Below are positions 1 to 9,257 of a DNA stretch of 36,752 bases, in pieces. The first letter of the stretch is position 1, and each line of letters begins with the position of its first letter. The stretch covers positions 1 through 36,752 of the forward strand of contig JAWXAU010000106.1 in the NCBI GenBank assembly GCA_034439655.1, read 5' to 3'. The notes beneath the pieces were generated by a model that was given only the letters and a program-made list of their open reading frames with translations, had not been told where the DNA came from and made no database searches. The DNA comes from Bacteroidota bacterium. GTDB lineage: Bacteria > Bacteroidota > Bacteroidia > UKL13-3. The translations under genes were made by a program, and so were the position numbers.

Positions 1-1
1 A

Positions 2-787
2 CAAATTATTGTGCTTAACAAAGATACGCTTGTTGCTGTTTATGGAACAAGAAATTCTGCGACTTCAGGTTCAGCAGTTTATACTGCAAGTTCAGGTGTT
101 TTTTATAGTAATGATGGTGGATTAACGTGGGCGGATAATAACCCAAGTTTTATGCAAATAGAGACGGTAAATATTGAAATTGATCCAAATGATTTAGCTC
201 AAAATACTTGGCTTGCATTTGTAGGTAATAAATCAATTAAGCAAGTTCAATCTGCTCCTGGGGTTTATCGTTCAACAAATAGAGGAGTAAACTGGATTAA
301 TGTTTACAATCAATCTGCTTTATCAGGTACTTTTCATCCTACATTACCGAATGAATTATACATCTGCACAGAGGTAATGGGATTACAATATGCTACCAAC
401 ACAAACAGCGATTCCTTTTCTACAAATAATGTAGCATCATACCCTTTCAGACGGCCTCAAAAAATATTTTTTAATCCTTATAATGTAAATGAAGTATGGG
501 CATCAAGTTTTGGGAATGGCTTTAGAGTTGGAACTACAAACATAACAACAGGATTTTTTTCTTATAATTCAGCTATACAAAATACGCCAATTTTATATCC
601 AAATCCAACAGCCGGAAATCTTTCGTTTTCACAAACCCTTTATGATATTGAAGTATTTAATATTTACGGACAATCGGTTTTGGAAAAAATTAAAACAGCA
701 AAAAATATTTCAGTACAGGAACTACTAGACGGAATTTATTTTATTCGGACAGGTAATTTCGTTTTGAAATTTATTGTGAAGCATTAA
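2..787 (+). CDS. T9SS-secreted BNR/sortilin-like repeat protein, C-terminal part (5' truncated by window)
   Basis: The reading frame is open from the first bases of the window, so the gene starts upstream; the GTG at 11 is not a convincing start. The visible part carries BNR/Asp-box-like motifs (SNDGGLTW, STNRGVNW) typical of beta-propeller repeats in the sortilin/exo-alpha-sialidase-like superfamily. The last 70 or so residues form a type A T9SS sorting domain: YPNPTAGNLSF, then a strand-rich segment with VFNIYGQSV and a GIYFIRTG motif. Such proteins are exported by Sec, cross the outer membrane by the T9SS and are then attached or released. A GC-rich hairpin follows the stop. The class is clear; the substrate or biological role cannot be told from this fragment. 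Confidence 0.85.
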   Translation, partial: QIIVLNKDTLVAVYGTRNSATSGSAVYTASSGVFYSNDGGLTWADNNPSFMQIETVNIEIDPNDLAQNTWLAFVGNKSIKQVQSAPGVYRSTNRGVNWINVYNQSALSGTFHPTLPNELYICTEVMGLQYATNTNSDSFSTNNVASYPFRRPQKIFFNPYNVNEVWASSFGNGFRVGTTNITTGFFSYNSAIQNTPILYPNPTAGNLSFSQTLYDIEVFNIYGQSVLEKIKTAKNISVQELLDGIYFIRTGNFVLKFIVKH

Positions 788-821
788 ATGATGATTGAAA
801 AGAAGTACGAACGTAAAGCAG

Positions 822-851
822 CCCCTGCCCAAAAGGCGGGGTTTCGTGTTT
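822..851 (+). terminator. Possible intrinsic terminator after the first gene
   Basis: CCCC-T-GCC at 822-829 pairs with GGC-GGGG at 835-841 around a short CAAAA loop with one bulged T. It is followed by a T-rich stretch (TTTCGTGTTT). It lies 35 bases after the stop at 787. The T tract is interrupted, so it may be only a structured spacer. Confidence 0.4.
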
Positions 852-911
852 CATCCACACATTGTCATGACCAGTTTTGTGGTAAATGCCAAGCATTTCT
901 GGTGGATGAAA
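849..911. repeat. Inverted repeat in the 788-1181 intergenic gap
   Basis: TTTCATCCAC at 849-858 is an exact inverted copy of GTGGATGAAA at 902-911, with a 43-base spacer that itself contains the palindrome GTCATGAC (865-872). The 394-base gap between the two T9SS genes otherwise shows nothing gene-like. A short open frame across the repeat (795-1037) has no signal peptide or recognisable domain. Confidence 0.5.
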
Positions 912-1181
912 AACGTGAGAATCGGGGTTGGGAATAGTACAGATTCTTTAGATATTATTTTTGATCACTGTAATATATATTGTTCCCGCTTTCGGTTAAA
1001 GTATGAATTTATATATGCTAAAGTATTGATGGGGTAGATAAATCTGTTTATTTATTATTTATCGGGATTGCTTTGTCTTAAGCATACACCTAATGACTGT
1101 GAAAGTAATTATTATATAATTATAATTCTACACCCAACCTCTGCCATTTACAAACCGTATTACTATTATAAAACTACTATT

Positions 1182-4100
1182 ATGAAAAAAATATTTACAC
1201 AGGTATTGTTAGGCATGATATGCATAACAGCCAGCTTTAGCACACAAGCACAAAAGTGGACTGCACAAACCAGTAATACAACTGAACGACTTACTTCAGT
1301 AAGTTTTGCGAACACCAAAATAGGATGGGCAGTTGGCAAAAATGGAACTGTATTAAAAACCACAAACGGTGGACAAACCTGGACTTCACAAAGTATCGGC
1401 ACAACGGATAACCTGAGAGACGTTATATTTAAAAGTACTCAATCGGGTTGGGTTTGTAGCGATTCGGGGAATATATATATAACAAAAAATGGCGGAACAA
1501 ACTGGACTAAATATAATAGTGGTGTTTCTTCTTCACTATCTGCTATGTGTATGGTAGATACTTTAAAAGGCTGGGTGGCAGGACCCACAGGAGTGGTTAG
1601 AAAAACCACCAATGGTGGAAAAAATTGGTCGGCACAAACAGTACTTGCTACCAATTATACCAATATATATATGTTAGATTCTTTATCGGGATGGATTACA
1701 GGAGTTGCAACAACGGGAAAGCAAGGATTTATATTACATACCAAAGATGGAGGAAAAATCTGGAAGAATTATATAGACACCAATGTGACCACTGGAAAAA
1801 ATTTCTATGATGTAAACTTTGCAAACAGCAATACCGGATGGTATGTAGGAGCTAGTGGCCTTATAAGAAATACAAAAAATGGTGGAGCCACACGTTTCAG
1901 TTCACAAACTTCAGGCATCACTTACGATTTGGTTTCTATATGTATGCTTAATACAAATACAGGATGGACCTGTGGCAAAAATGGATCAATGTTATCAACT
2001 ACAGATGGCGGTACAAACTGGAATGCAGAAAACGCTAACACCAACGATATACTTTGGAGTGTTACCTTCTTGAACGACAGCACTGGATGGGCTGTAGGTG
2101 ATAATGGTACTATTATAAGTTATAGTAAAGCTGTGAATAGCAAACCACTTAGTTTATATAACCCCAACGGAGGAGAAGGTTGGACTGTGGGTTCCTCGCA
2201 AAGTATTATATGGAATGCGAGCAGCAGTATCAATAAAGTAGATATATATTATTCTACCAATCATGGACAAAATTGGACTATGATACAACAGAATATTACT
2301 GCATCCACAAATAGTTATACTTGGACGGTTCCAAATACACTTTCTACAAAATGTTTAGTACGAGTTGTGAATACTGCCAATACATCGGAAGGTGATACAA
2401 GTGATGCAGATTTTACTATTATTAACCAGCCCACAGGACAAGATTATACGGTGTTTGTAACCGCACAAACAACTAGCAGTTCTATTAAACTTGATTGGCT
2501 AAGTGATGCCAATGCATTATATTATAAAGTATATAGAAAAAGTAAAACAGATTCGCTGTGGACCTATATAGACAGCTTGAGCGGCAGTACAAATACTTAC
2601 TCAGATGCCAGCGTAAAAGATGGCGAAGCTTGGGAATACTGGATTAAAAAAACAACTGTGATATTGGAAGGAAATGGATACATATATGCGGGGATTAATT
2701 TAACAGTGGTAGAAAACCGAGGATGGGCTTTAATATTGGTTGACAAAGCACAAGCATCCTCACTCAGTGCAGAAATAAAAAGATATGAAGCCGATTTGAT
2801 TGGTGATGGATACAGCGTATATACACAAACATTTTCTATATCAGCTATTGATTCTAATATTAAAAAATATATCAAACAATTTAATACCAGTAAAAATGGA
2901 CAACTATCATCTGTAATTATTTTGGGGCATCTGGCAGTTCCATACTCTGGAAATTTTGCACCTGATGGCCATACAGAACGTGTGGGGGCCCAACCTGCAG
3001 ATGTATATTATGCTGACCTTGATGGAACATGGACTGACAATACAATCACATCGAACAATAAAGGCACTATACACAATCCAAATACAATTGGCGATGGTCG
3101 TTGGGATCAAAGCTTTTTACCATCTAACTCTGATATATATGTGGGAAGAATTGATATGAATAATCTTCCAGGATTTAATATTTCAGAAACACAATTGCTA
3201 AAAAGATATATGGATAAAAACCATAACTATAGAATAAAAAATACACCTATTGAATATAGAGGATTATTATATACAAAAATGGATAACGGTCGCCCTTTTA
3301 CATCGGCAGGTGGTTGGGCTGGCATGAATCCGCTGTTTGGATATAACGCTTTACATAGTACCAATTGGAATATGAATACTGAGTTTCTAGATTCTATTAA
3401 AACACAACATTATCAGTTTGCTTATATAGCGGGAGGTGGTAGTGATACCAGTATTAACAATGATGCATTTACAAGTACGGCATGTATGAACAATGATATT
3501 AATGCTACATTTTTGCAAATGATGGGAAGTTATTTTGTGGAGTGGAATAATGGCGGTTTGCATGTTCCCAATCAGTTAATGAGAAGCCCACTAGCAGCCA
3601 CGGGCCAATGCCTTGCAACTATGTGGACAGGGTATTTACCCTATTGGAATTTTCATCATATGGCAATGGGTGAGCCCTTAGGTTTTAGTGTTAAGAATAG
3701 CCAGAATAATTTGAATACCTATTTCTATAGTACTACTCCATCAGGTATTACACGTGGAGTTCACATGGCTTTAATGGGTGATCCCACACTTCGTTTGCAT
3801 ATAATAGCCCCTGTGAGTAATGTAAAACCTGTGGCAAATTCAAACACCGTTGATATTAATTGGGCAGCTTCAAATGAAGCAGGAATTAGTGGCTATTATA
3901 TATACAGAGCAAATACTTTTTATGGTGCTTTTGTTCGAATCAATACACAAATTATAACAGGTACAAGCTATACAGACAACTCACCTTTATCTGGAAATAA
4001 TATATATATGATACGTCCAATCAAATTGGAACAAACCCCTTCAGGAACTTATTATAATATGGGAACTGGCATCATGGATTCTGTTATATATAAAGGCGTA

Positions 4101-5273
4101 GTTACCAATAATTGCAATAATACCAGCACTGGATTACCACCTCTAAATGATTTGGGTGCCAACTATTATAGAGGTGTGCAAGGCGGTTTATATCCCAATG
4201 GGTATAATGTATGCCCCACCACACACCAACAAGCAGGAAGAAATATAGCATTGAACATGCAGCCTATCGATACCAATGGAAATTTAGATACTACAAAAAA
4301 TATTATTTGGTTAAGTGTAGGAATGTCGAATACCGGAATTGAAACCAAAGCATTTTTACAATCGGCTAAAACCTTTCCGGGAATAAATCCCAAATTAAAA
4401 ATGATTAATGGATCTGTGGGTGGTCACCCATCTCAACAAACACGAAATGCAAATGATATATATTGGCCCATGGTCGATTCTGCTTTGCGTGTAAATGGCA
4501 GCAGCCCTAATCAAGTGCAAGTAATATGGCTTAAAACTGCTTATGCCGGCCCAACAGATAGCATTTTTCACCACTATGCGGATACTTTTAAACAACAAAT
4601 AAAAGATATGGTTATTATACTCAAACAACGATATCCAAATTTGAAAATGTGCTATTTAAGCAGTAGAATATATGCTGGATATGCAACCAACGGATTAAAT
4701 CCCGAACCCTATGCTTGGCAAAGTGGGTTAAGTGTAAAATGGTTGATAGAAGATCAAATAAATGCTGATATCAGTTTGAATTTTCAAGGTCAAAATATAC
4801 AAGCACCTTGGTTGGCATGGGGACCTTATTTATGGGCTGATGGAACCACACCCCGCAAAGACGGACTTACTTGGATCTGTCCCAATGATTATAATAGTGA
4901 TGGCACACATCCATCGGCAACTGGTTCAGCAAAAGTATCACAATTATTACTTAATTTCTTTTCAACAGATAGTACCGCTACGCCTTGGTTCTATGGAACT
5001 ACAAAAAGTGTAAACAATACTTCACTCGGTTACTTACCGGCATCAGAAAACCTAACATTATATCCCAATCCTACTAATGGAAAGATATATATAAATAACC
5101 ACGAAATATTATCCTCGCTCATTCGGGTTTATGATATCACTGGTAAAGAAATTCTAGCACAAAAAGTAAATATAGATCAACATATAATTGAAATCGATTT
5201 ATCGCCTTTTGCTCCAGGAATATATATGATGAAAATAGATAACACAGTAGTGAAAGTGGTAAAGGAGGAATAA
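1182..5273 (+). CDS. Multidomain T9SS cargo: YCF48/BNR repeats, gingipain-like (C25) domain, SGNH-hydrolase-like domain
   Basis: The start is taken at the ATG at 1182 because it begins a clear signal peptide (MKKIFTQVLLGMICITASFS, cleavage near AQA/QK); the frame is open further upstream but without one. Product: 1363 residues. Order by position: YCF48/BNR-like repeats with GWAVG..G and TTNGGQTW motifs (about 1254-2130); a Kre9/Knh1-like Ig segment, NPNGGEGW...IIWNAS (2155-2430); a fibronectin-III-like segment (2445-2690); a gingipain-like segment with ILGHLAVPYSG, PADVYYADLDGTWTDN and ALMGDPTLRL (2720-3810); a second fibronectin-III-like segment (3815-4105); an SGNH/GDSL-like domain with WLSVGMSNT and SDGTHPSATG (4135-4980); and a type A sorting domain starting at YPNPTNGK. 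I see no convincing catalytic Cys in the gingipain-like part, so it may be a non-peptidase scaffold. Secretion is secure; activity is inferred. Confidence 0.85.
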   Translation: MKKIFTQVLLGMICITASFSTQAQKWTAQTSNTTERLTSVSFANTKIGWAVGKNGTVLKTTNGGQTWTSQSIGTTDNLRDVIFKSTQSGWVCSDSGNIYITKNGGTNWTKYNSGVSSSLSAMCMVDTLKGWVAGPTGVVRKTTNGGKNWSAQTVLATNYTNIYMLDSLSGWITGVATTGKQGFILHTKDGGKIWKNYIDTNVTTGKNFYDVNFANSNTGWYVGASGLIRNTKNGGATRFSSQTSGITYDLVSICMLNTNTGWTCGKNGSMLSTTDGGTNWNAENANTNDILWSVTFLNDSTGWAVGDNGTIISYSKAVNSKPLSLYNPNGGEGWTVGSSQSIIWNASSSINKVDIYYSTNHGQNWTMIQQNITASTNSYTWTVPNTLSTKCLVRVVNTANTSEGDTSDADFTIINQPTGQDYTVFVTAQTTSSSIKLDWLSDANALYYKVYRKSKTDSLWTYIDSLSGSTNTYSDASVKDGEAWEYWIKKTTVILEGNGYIYAGINLTVVENRGWALILVDKAQASSLSAEIKRYEADLIGDGYSVYTQTFSISAIDSNIKKYIKQFNTSKNGQLSSVIILGHLAVPYSGNFAPDGHTERVGAQPADVYYADLDGTWTDNTITSNNKGTIHNPNTIGDGRWDQSFLPSNSDIYVGRIDMNNLPGFNISETQLLKRYMDKNHNYRIKNTPIEYRGLLYTKMDNGRPFTSAGGWAGMNPLFGYNALHSTNWNMNTEFLDSIKTQHYQFAYIAGGGSDTSINNDAFTSTACMNNDINATFLQMMGSYFVEWNNGGLHVPNQLMRSPLAATGQCLATMWTGYLPYWNFHHMAMGEPLGFSVKNSQNNLNTYFYSTTPSGITRGVHMALMGDPTLRLHIIAPVSNVKPVANSNTVDINWAASNEAGISGYYIYRANTFYGAFVRINTQIITGTSYTDNSPLSGNNIYMIRPIKLEQTPSGTYYNMGTGIMDSVIYKGVVTNNCNNTSTGLPPLNDLGANYYRGVQGGLYPNGYNVCPTTHQQAGRNIALNMQPIDTNGNLDTTKNIIWLSVGMSNTGIETKAFLQSAKTFPGINPKLKMINGSVGGHPSQQTRNANDIYWPMVDSALRVNGSSPNQVQVIWLKTAYAGPTDSIFHHYADTFKQQIKDMVIILKQRYPNLKMCYLSSRIYAGYATNGLNPEPYAWQSGLSVKWLIEDQINADISLNFQGQNIQAPWLAWGPYLWADGTTPRKDGLTWICPNDYNSDGTHPSATGSAKVSQLLLNFFSTDSTATPWFYGTTKSVNNTSLGYLPASENLTLYPNPTNGKIYINNHEILSSLIRVYDITGKEILAQKVNIDQHIIEIDLSPFAPGIYMMKIDNTVVKVVKEE

Positions 5274-5296
5274 CGATTTACGATGTACAATGTACT

Positions 5297-5371
5297 TCCG
5301 CTGAGGCGGATTGCTGAAGCCTGATCATACCTCATCCGTCCTGCGGACACCTCCCCCGTATGCTGGGAGGT
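5297..5371. repeat. Short GC-rich hairpins downstream of the T9SS gene
   Basis: TCCGC/GCGGA with a 4-base loop lies at 5297-5310, and ACCTCCC/GGGAGGT with a 9-base loop at 5349-5371. They sit between the convergent stops at 5273 (+) and 5405 (-) and are GC-rich in an AT-rich region. They could terminate transcription from either side, but no long T run follows; they resemble the short palindromes at 7664, 33229, 33313 and 33400. Confidence 0.55.
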
Positions 5372-5404
5372 TACTGATGCCGAATGGCCCCCGACTACCG
5401 AATT

Positions 5405-6256
5405 CTATAACATCTTTCTTTCTATAATAAGAAACGTACTGCCCTCTGCAAGTATATGTACTTTTAAATTTTCTATAATAATGGGCGTTTTATCATCTAC
5501 TGTTTTAATATTTGTTTTGCCTATTGTATTTCCATCTATTATAATAACCATTCCTGAGCCTGTACATATTGCTTCATTTCCATTTGAAATAGTTAGGGCG
5601 GTGTCTTCTCCCAATCCTATTCCTAACAGCGTAGAATTTAATGCGACCGCATGAGCCAACCTCGCAATACGTCCTCGTTTGATGAAATGCGTATCAACTA
5701 TAATATCATCGATAAAACTAAATCCATCTCCCATTCTTATATCATCTTTCATCAGTGCTTCTCTTATAATACCGCCTGCTATAATAGTTTGCGGAATGGC
5801 CATAGCACCTGCACTGGTGCCTGCCACAATAAAATGTTCATCAGCTATATATTTTCTCTTTATGGCATTCAAAACTTTCGAATCATTCAAGGTACTTGTT
5901 AGTCGTGTTTGATCGCCGCCTGTAAAAAAAACCGCATGGCAATATTCAATTCGTTTTATATATAATATATCGTTTGCTTCTTTTTCGTTTTCTATTCTAA
6001 TAAAATCTACTTTTGTAAAGCCTACATTTTTATATGCTGCTCGGTAGGTTTCTTCCATTTCTTGCGGAATAGCAGAGGCCGTAGCAATAATTTCTATAAT
6101 ATGATGCGACCTCGGAATTTTAGAAATTAACTCTGAAAGTATTTCAAAATGTGGATGCGGAGAACTGTCTTCTCTTTTAATAACCTCTAAACTTTCGCCT
6201 GAAGTCCCTTTATCTTCATGCCCACCAATAATGATTAATTTTCCCTTTGGTATCAT
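5405..6256 (-). CDS. Cyanophycinase-family serine peptidase (S51)
   Basis: A 283-residue protein with the S51 fold signature: an N-terminal strand IIIGGHEDK, FFTGGDQTRL near 111-120, and the nucleophile elbow VAGTSAGAMA with Ser148. His190 (DTHFIKRGR) and Glu217 (GLGEDTAL) fall at the same spacings (+42, +69) as the Ser-His-Glu triad known for the Synechocystis enzyme, so the catalytic site looks intact. Cyanophycinases cleave multi-L-arginyl-poly-aspartate to beta-Asp-Arg dipeptides. No signal peptide is seen, so it acts in the cytoplasm. It starts 3 bases after the aminotransferase stop, so the two are co-transcribed. No cyanophycin synthetase is in the window; the real substrate could be another isoaspartyl peptide. 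Confidence 0.88.
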   Translation of the reverse strand: MIPKGKLIIIGGHEDKGTSGESLEVIKREDSSPHPHFEILSELISKIPRSHHIIEIIATASAIPQEMEETYRAAYKNVGFTKVDFIRIENEKEANDILYIKRIEYCHAVFFTGGDQTRLTSTLNDSKVLNAIKRKYIADEHFIVAGTSAGAMAIPQTIIAGGIIREALMKDDIRMGDGFSFIDDIIVDTHFIKRGRIARLAHAVALNSTLLGIGLGEDTALTISNGNEAICTGSGMVIIIDGNTIGKTNIKTVDDKTPIIIENLKVHILAEGSTFLIIERKML

Positions 6257-6259
6257 ATA

Positions 6260-7513
6260 TTACTTTGTTGATTGTATTAATTCTGCCAAACGTTCTACAC
6301 CCATAAGCATATTCTTTTCTTCGGGTCCAAATGAGAAACGAATATAGTTATTGAAGTTTGAAGTGCTTATATGTTTCTGCCCTGGATGTATATCGAACAA
6401 GTGCCCGGGGATTACCATTACCTTGCGTCTGAGAGCTTCAGCAAAAAAGTATTCTGAGTTATTTAAAGGTGCTGGCAGCTTACTAATATCGCCCCAAATA
6501 TAAAATGTTCCTCGAGATTTATCCGAACAAATAATTCCATTTTCACGTAAATGTTTGAGCATGATACTTCTTTTTTTGCTAAACACTTTTCTTAAAGCGT
6601 TTGTTTCCTTATCTGCATATTCTGGTTCCAATATTTTTAAAGCGGCACGTTGCATAGGTTGACTTGGGCCACCATCGATGGCACTTGCTACCCTGTTCAA
6701 ATTATCAATTAAATTCTTTGGAGCCACAGCCCATGCTATCCGCCAGCCCGGGTAACGAAACGATTTTGTGAGTCCATCTATTATAATAATATTTTCTTCA
6801 TTTACCTCTTCTATATATTCAGCAGCAGATACTGGACCATCAGCAGGTTTATCATTATCATATATATAATGCGAATACATTTCATCTATAATAAGAGCAC
6901 AATTATTTTCGCTGGCACTCGTTAAATATTTTTGCAAATCATCACCTCCTATTACACTTCCTGTTGGGTTACAGGGATTGCTAAATAGAAATGCATCTAA
7001 TTTATTTTGTATAATTATATCAGGAATTTCATCAGCAGAAATTCCAAAATTATTTTCAGCTAATGTTGGAATATGTAGAGCATCCATTTTCCCTTTATGA
7101 TTATTGAGAATATCAGCATAGGCAGGGTATTCAGGAATTTTATATCCTAGGCGGATATTGCCTAACATATTACAAACATGGGTAAGCATTAAACGGCCGC
7201 CCATTGCTATACTTACATTCTCAAATGTATATAATGATGGCTTATTTTTCCGGTATAATCTATTATAATGATTGGCAATTGCTTTTCTCAATTCTAGTGT
7301 TCCGTTCAAAGGTCCATAGGAATTGTCTGAAATTTCTATATTTATATCTTTTATTCTGGGTGGTGCTCCCTCAATTTCTCCGAACTCAGGTTGGCCCTGA
7401 CCAAGGTTTGCCCAATCGGGGTTTCCATTATAGAATCCGAGTTTAATGGCTTCGTCCATCACCCATATTACACCCATGTCGGGGATTTTTTTGAAGGTGT
7501 TTTTTAGTGTCAT
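6260..7513 (-). CDS. PLP-dependent aminotransferase, class I/II
   Basis: A 417-residue fold type I aminotransferase. Visible landmarks are NPCNPTG (179-185), LIIDEMYSHY with the pyridine-binding Asp210, DGLTKSFRYPGWR with the Schiff-base Lys250 and a phosphate-binding Arg257, and a C-terminal YIRFSFG with the substrate-carboxylate Arg. The length fits subgroup I enzymes. It transfers amino groups between an amino acid and a 2-oxoacid; the specificity cannot be read. It lies directly upstream of the cyanophycinase-like gene with a 3-base gap, which suggests it processes an amino acid released by that peptidase (inference). The start ATG at 7513 is preceded by a gap with GC-rich sequence. Confidence 0.88.
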   Translation of the reverse strand: MTLKNTFKKIPDMGVIWVMDEAIKLGFYNGNPDWANLGQGQPEFGEIEGAPPRIKDINIEISDNSYGPLNGTLELRKAIANHYNRLYRKNKPSLYTFENVSIAMGGRLMLTHVCNMLGNIRLGYKIPEYPAYADILNNHKGKMDALHIPTLAENNFGISADEIPDIIIQNKLDAFLFSNPCNPTGSVIGGDDLQKYLTSASENNCALIIDEMYSHYIYDNDKPADGPVSAAEYIEEVNEENIIIIDGLTKSFRYPGWRIAWAVAPKNLIDNLNRVASAIDGGPSQPMQRAALKILEPEYADKETNALRKVFSKKRSIMLKHLRENGIICSDKSRGTFYIWGDISKLPAPLNNSEYFFAEALRRKVMVIPGHLFDIHPGQKHISTSNFNNYIRFSFGPEEKNMLMGVERLAELIQSTK

Positions 7514-7663
7514 ATATGTTGTTTGAAGCTTAGCCCCTCTTTTCGCCGCGGCTAATTCCTGTGGGGGAGACTGACTCCTACAATATTTTAGTGATTGGTC
7601 GTTCTATTATTATTCAGGAGGTACAAAATGTTTCCGATTCATGAGATTCTTCGAATTGATACA

Positions 7664-7681
7664 TCCCGATAGCAATCGGGA
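7664..7681. repeat. TCCCGAT palindrome
   Basis: TCCCGAT (7664-7670) and ATCGGGA (7675-7681) form a perfect 7-bp stem around AGCA. It lies just downstream of the first PSD-like gene on the - strand and may act as its terminator, though the following T content is modest. The same TCCCGAT/ATCGGGA arms recur near 33244. Confidence 0.6.
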
Positions 7682-7691
7682 GTGACTGACG

Positions 7692-8900
7692 TTAAGAATA
7701 TTTTCGGGTACAGTTTGCCATCACAGTTCCATAATGTCGGTAATTATTATTGGTATCAATTTGTGGGTTGGTTCCTTCTTGAAACAATACAATAATATCA
7801 GAACCGCCGAACAAAAAATAACCAAACTCATCGCCTTTCAATAAATTACTACCTGGAATAGCTATCATATTAACAGAAGAAACCTGTGCCATACCAATTG
7901 GAATTACTGCAACAATACCCACATTTCCATAAGGCGATTGGGCAGTATCTATCGTAATAACGCCGCGTGCTTGGGCAAATTCATAACCACTTTCACTATT
8001 ATCGGGAGCATCGAATCGATTGTCTTTTATATTCACATCTAAACTTACTAAACCTTGAATAGGAAAACATTCTTTCACAATGCCAGCAACTGGTGTATGA
8101 AATCTATGATAAGAATAAGTGCCTAAAAAATAATGTACAAATGTACCATTTGCGAATGAATTTTTATATAGACTTCCTTCTAATAATTTTCCAATATTTG
8201 CAAATTTGTGTGTTAGTTTTATAGTTACTTCAGGGATACTCGAATCTGCTTCAATATGATATTGTTCTCTATAAGTACAATCGGCAGGGCAAGTAACAAA
8301 CGTATTATCCATCGGACTGGCAATGGGTCGCAGACCAGGATTGAGTTCGCGTGCAAAAAACTGATTAAAAGTAAGCCATCCACTGGGATTGTTTGATTTT
8401 CCATTAACCAAAGAATCTTCGACCCTATATTTTGGAGAATATTTAATAAATGAATCCATGATTTCCTTATTAAATGAATCGGTTGTATTTAAAAAACTAC
8501 CCCAAGATTTTGCATAGTCAACTAACCATTGATTGAACCATGGAATACGATCAACTATCATAGTATTATTAGGCCCGATTTCTTGCTGAATAAGCCAATA
8601 AAAATGATTGAGTCTGTCCATCACCTCCTGGTGTTCGTGTGTTAGCGGGCTATTCCATGCGGCATCATTGCTTTGTTGTGGAATCCATTTAGAGAACTCA
8701 ACCAAATAGCAACGATATGCTTCCATATCAGTAGGCCATGTTAAAGCCTTATATAATATTGGGTGAAGTTCCTGTTCGGCTGTCTGCTTAGCCTTGTGCA
8801 ATGAGGCAACGAATAATTCAGTAAAACCACTATCATGTATTGATCTTTCGAACAATAAATCAATTACGTATTTCGATGAGAAAATCATGCTCTTTTTCAT
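7692..8900 (-). CDS. Phosphatidylserine decarboxylase-like protein, copy A
   Basis: A 402-residue protein. The N-terminal half resembles the extra domain of long PSD-related proteins; the C-terminal half has the PSD core: FFARELNPGLRPI, PADC, GTFVHYFLGTYSYHRFHTPVAG, and KGDEFGYFLFGGSDIIVLF. In the family the Ser of the L/GGS motif (here 365-367) is where autocleavage generates the pyruvoyl cofactor, so self-processing is plausible. Canonical enzymes make phosphatidylethanolamine at the inner membrane. No transmembrane segment is obvious. A close paralog lies at 10244-11434. This copy alone is preceded by the shared promoter module at 8918-8982, so it is probably induced with the stress genes. 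Its true substrate could differ from phosphatidylserine. Confidence 0.85.
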   Translation of the reverse strand: MKKSMIFSSKYVIDLLFERSIHDSGFTELFVASLHKAKQTAEQELHPILYKALTWPTDMEAYRCYLVEFSKWIPQQSNDAAWNSPLTHEHQEVMDRLNHFYWLIQQEIGPNNTMIVDRIPWFNQWLVDYAKSWGSFLNTTDSFNKEIMDSFIKYSPKYRVEDSLVNGKSNNPSGWLTFNQFFARELNPGLRPIASPMDNTFVTCPADCTYREQYHIEADSSIPEVTIKLTHKFANIGKLLEGSLYKNSFANGTFVHYFLGTYSYHRFHTPVAGIVKECFPIQGLVSLDVNIKDNRFDAPDNSESGYEFAQARGVITIDTAQSPYGNVGIVAVIPIGMAQVSSVNMIAIPGSNLLKGDEFGYFLFGGSDIIVLFQEGTNPQIDTNNNYRHYGTVMANCTRKYS

Positions 8901-8917
8901 GGTGTGTTTTTGTACTG

Positions 8918-8982
8918 CGAAGGTGGTTTTCTTTAAAGTTAAAAGGGTTACATAACCTTAGAAATATGTTATATATATCACA
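8918..8982 (-). promoter_or_regulatory. Shared stress-promoter module, copy 1 (PSD-like gene)
   Basis: Read on the - strand: TGTGA box starting at 8982, TATAACA about ten bases on, TGTAACC exactly 21 bases after that, then a TTCG box (variant of TTTG) starting at 8921. First box to TTTG-like box is 61 bases, as in the five other copies. It ends 17 bases before the ATG at 8900. Confidence 0.7.
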
Positions 8983-9226
8983 TATTTAAAGCGGGTAAGA
9001 TTGGCAAAGTGCTCCTATTTTTTGCTCATCCACAGGAGATAAAGAATATTGAAATCAGCCTAGAAATAAAATACTAATTTGTTCTTGCCCGAAAACTCCT
9101 TTTTCTTTCATTACGCTCAAAAAAAAGGTCATTTATAATAATAAACTCTCATGTTTCTTAATTTCGCAAGCCTCGAAAGGGAAGACTATTTTAGTTGAAG
9201 AATAGGTATAATAAACTATTCTGTTG

Positions 9227-9234
9227 TATTTTTG
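9227..9234 (+). promoter_or_regulatory. Bacteroidota -7 box of the + strand lipoprotein gene
   Basis: TATTTTTG matches TAnnTTTG, the -7 consensus of the Bacteroidota primary sigma factor, 23 bases before the ATG at 9258. No clear TTG was seen at the ideal -33 spacing. The box lies inside the longer open frame that begins at 9195, which supports the later start. Confidence 0.5.
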
Positions 9235-9257
9235 TCCTAAATAAAAAATCTAAATTA

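Noticed and set aside
795-1037. 80-residue open frame in the first intergenic gap
   Set aside because: It spans the inverted repeat at 849-911, has no signal peptide or domain, and looks like chance.
8978-8982. Reading the TGTGA box as half of a full CRP site
   Set aside because: TGTGA/TAACA is a weak inverted match only in two copies; the second half is lost in others, while the 21-bp spaced direct boxes are kept.
9195-9257. Earlier start for the + strand lipoprotein
   Set aside because: It would put 21 residues before the lipoprotein signal and run through the TAnnTTTG box.
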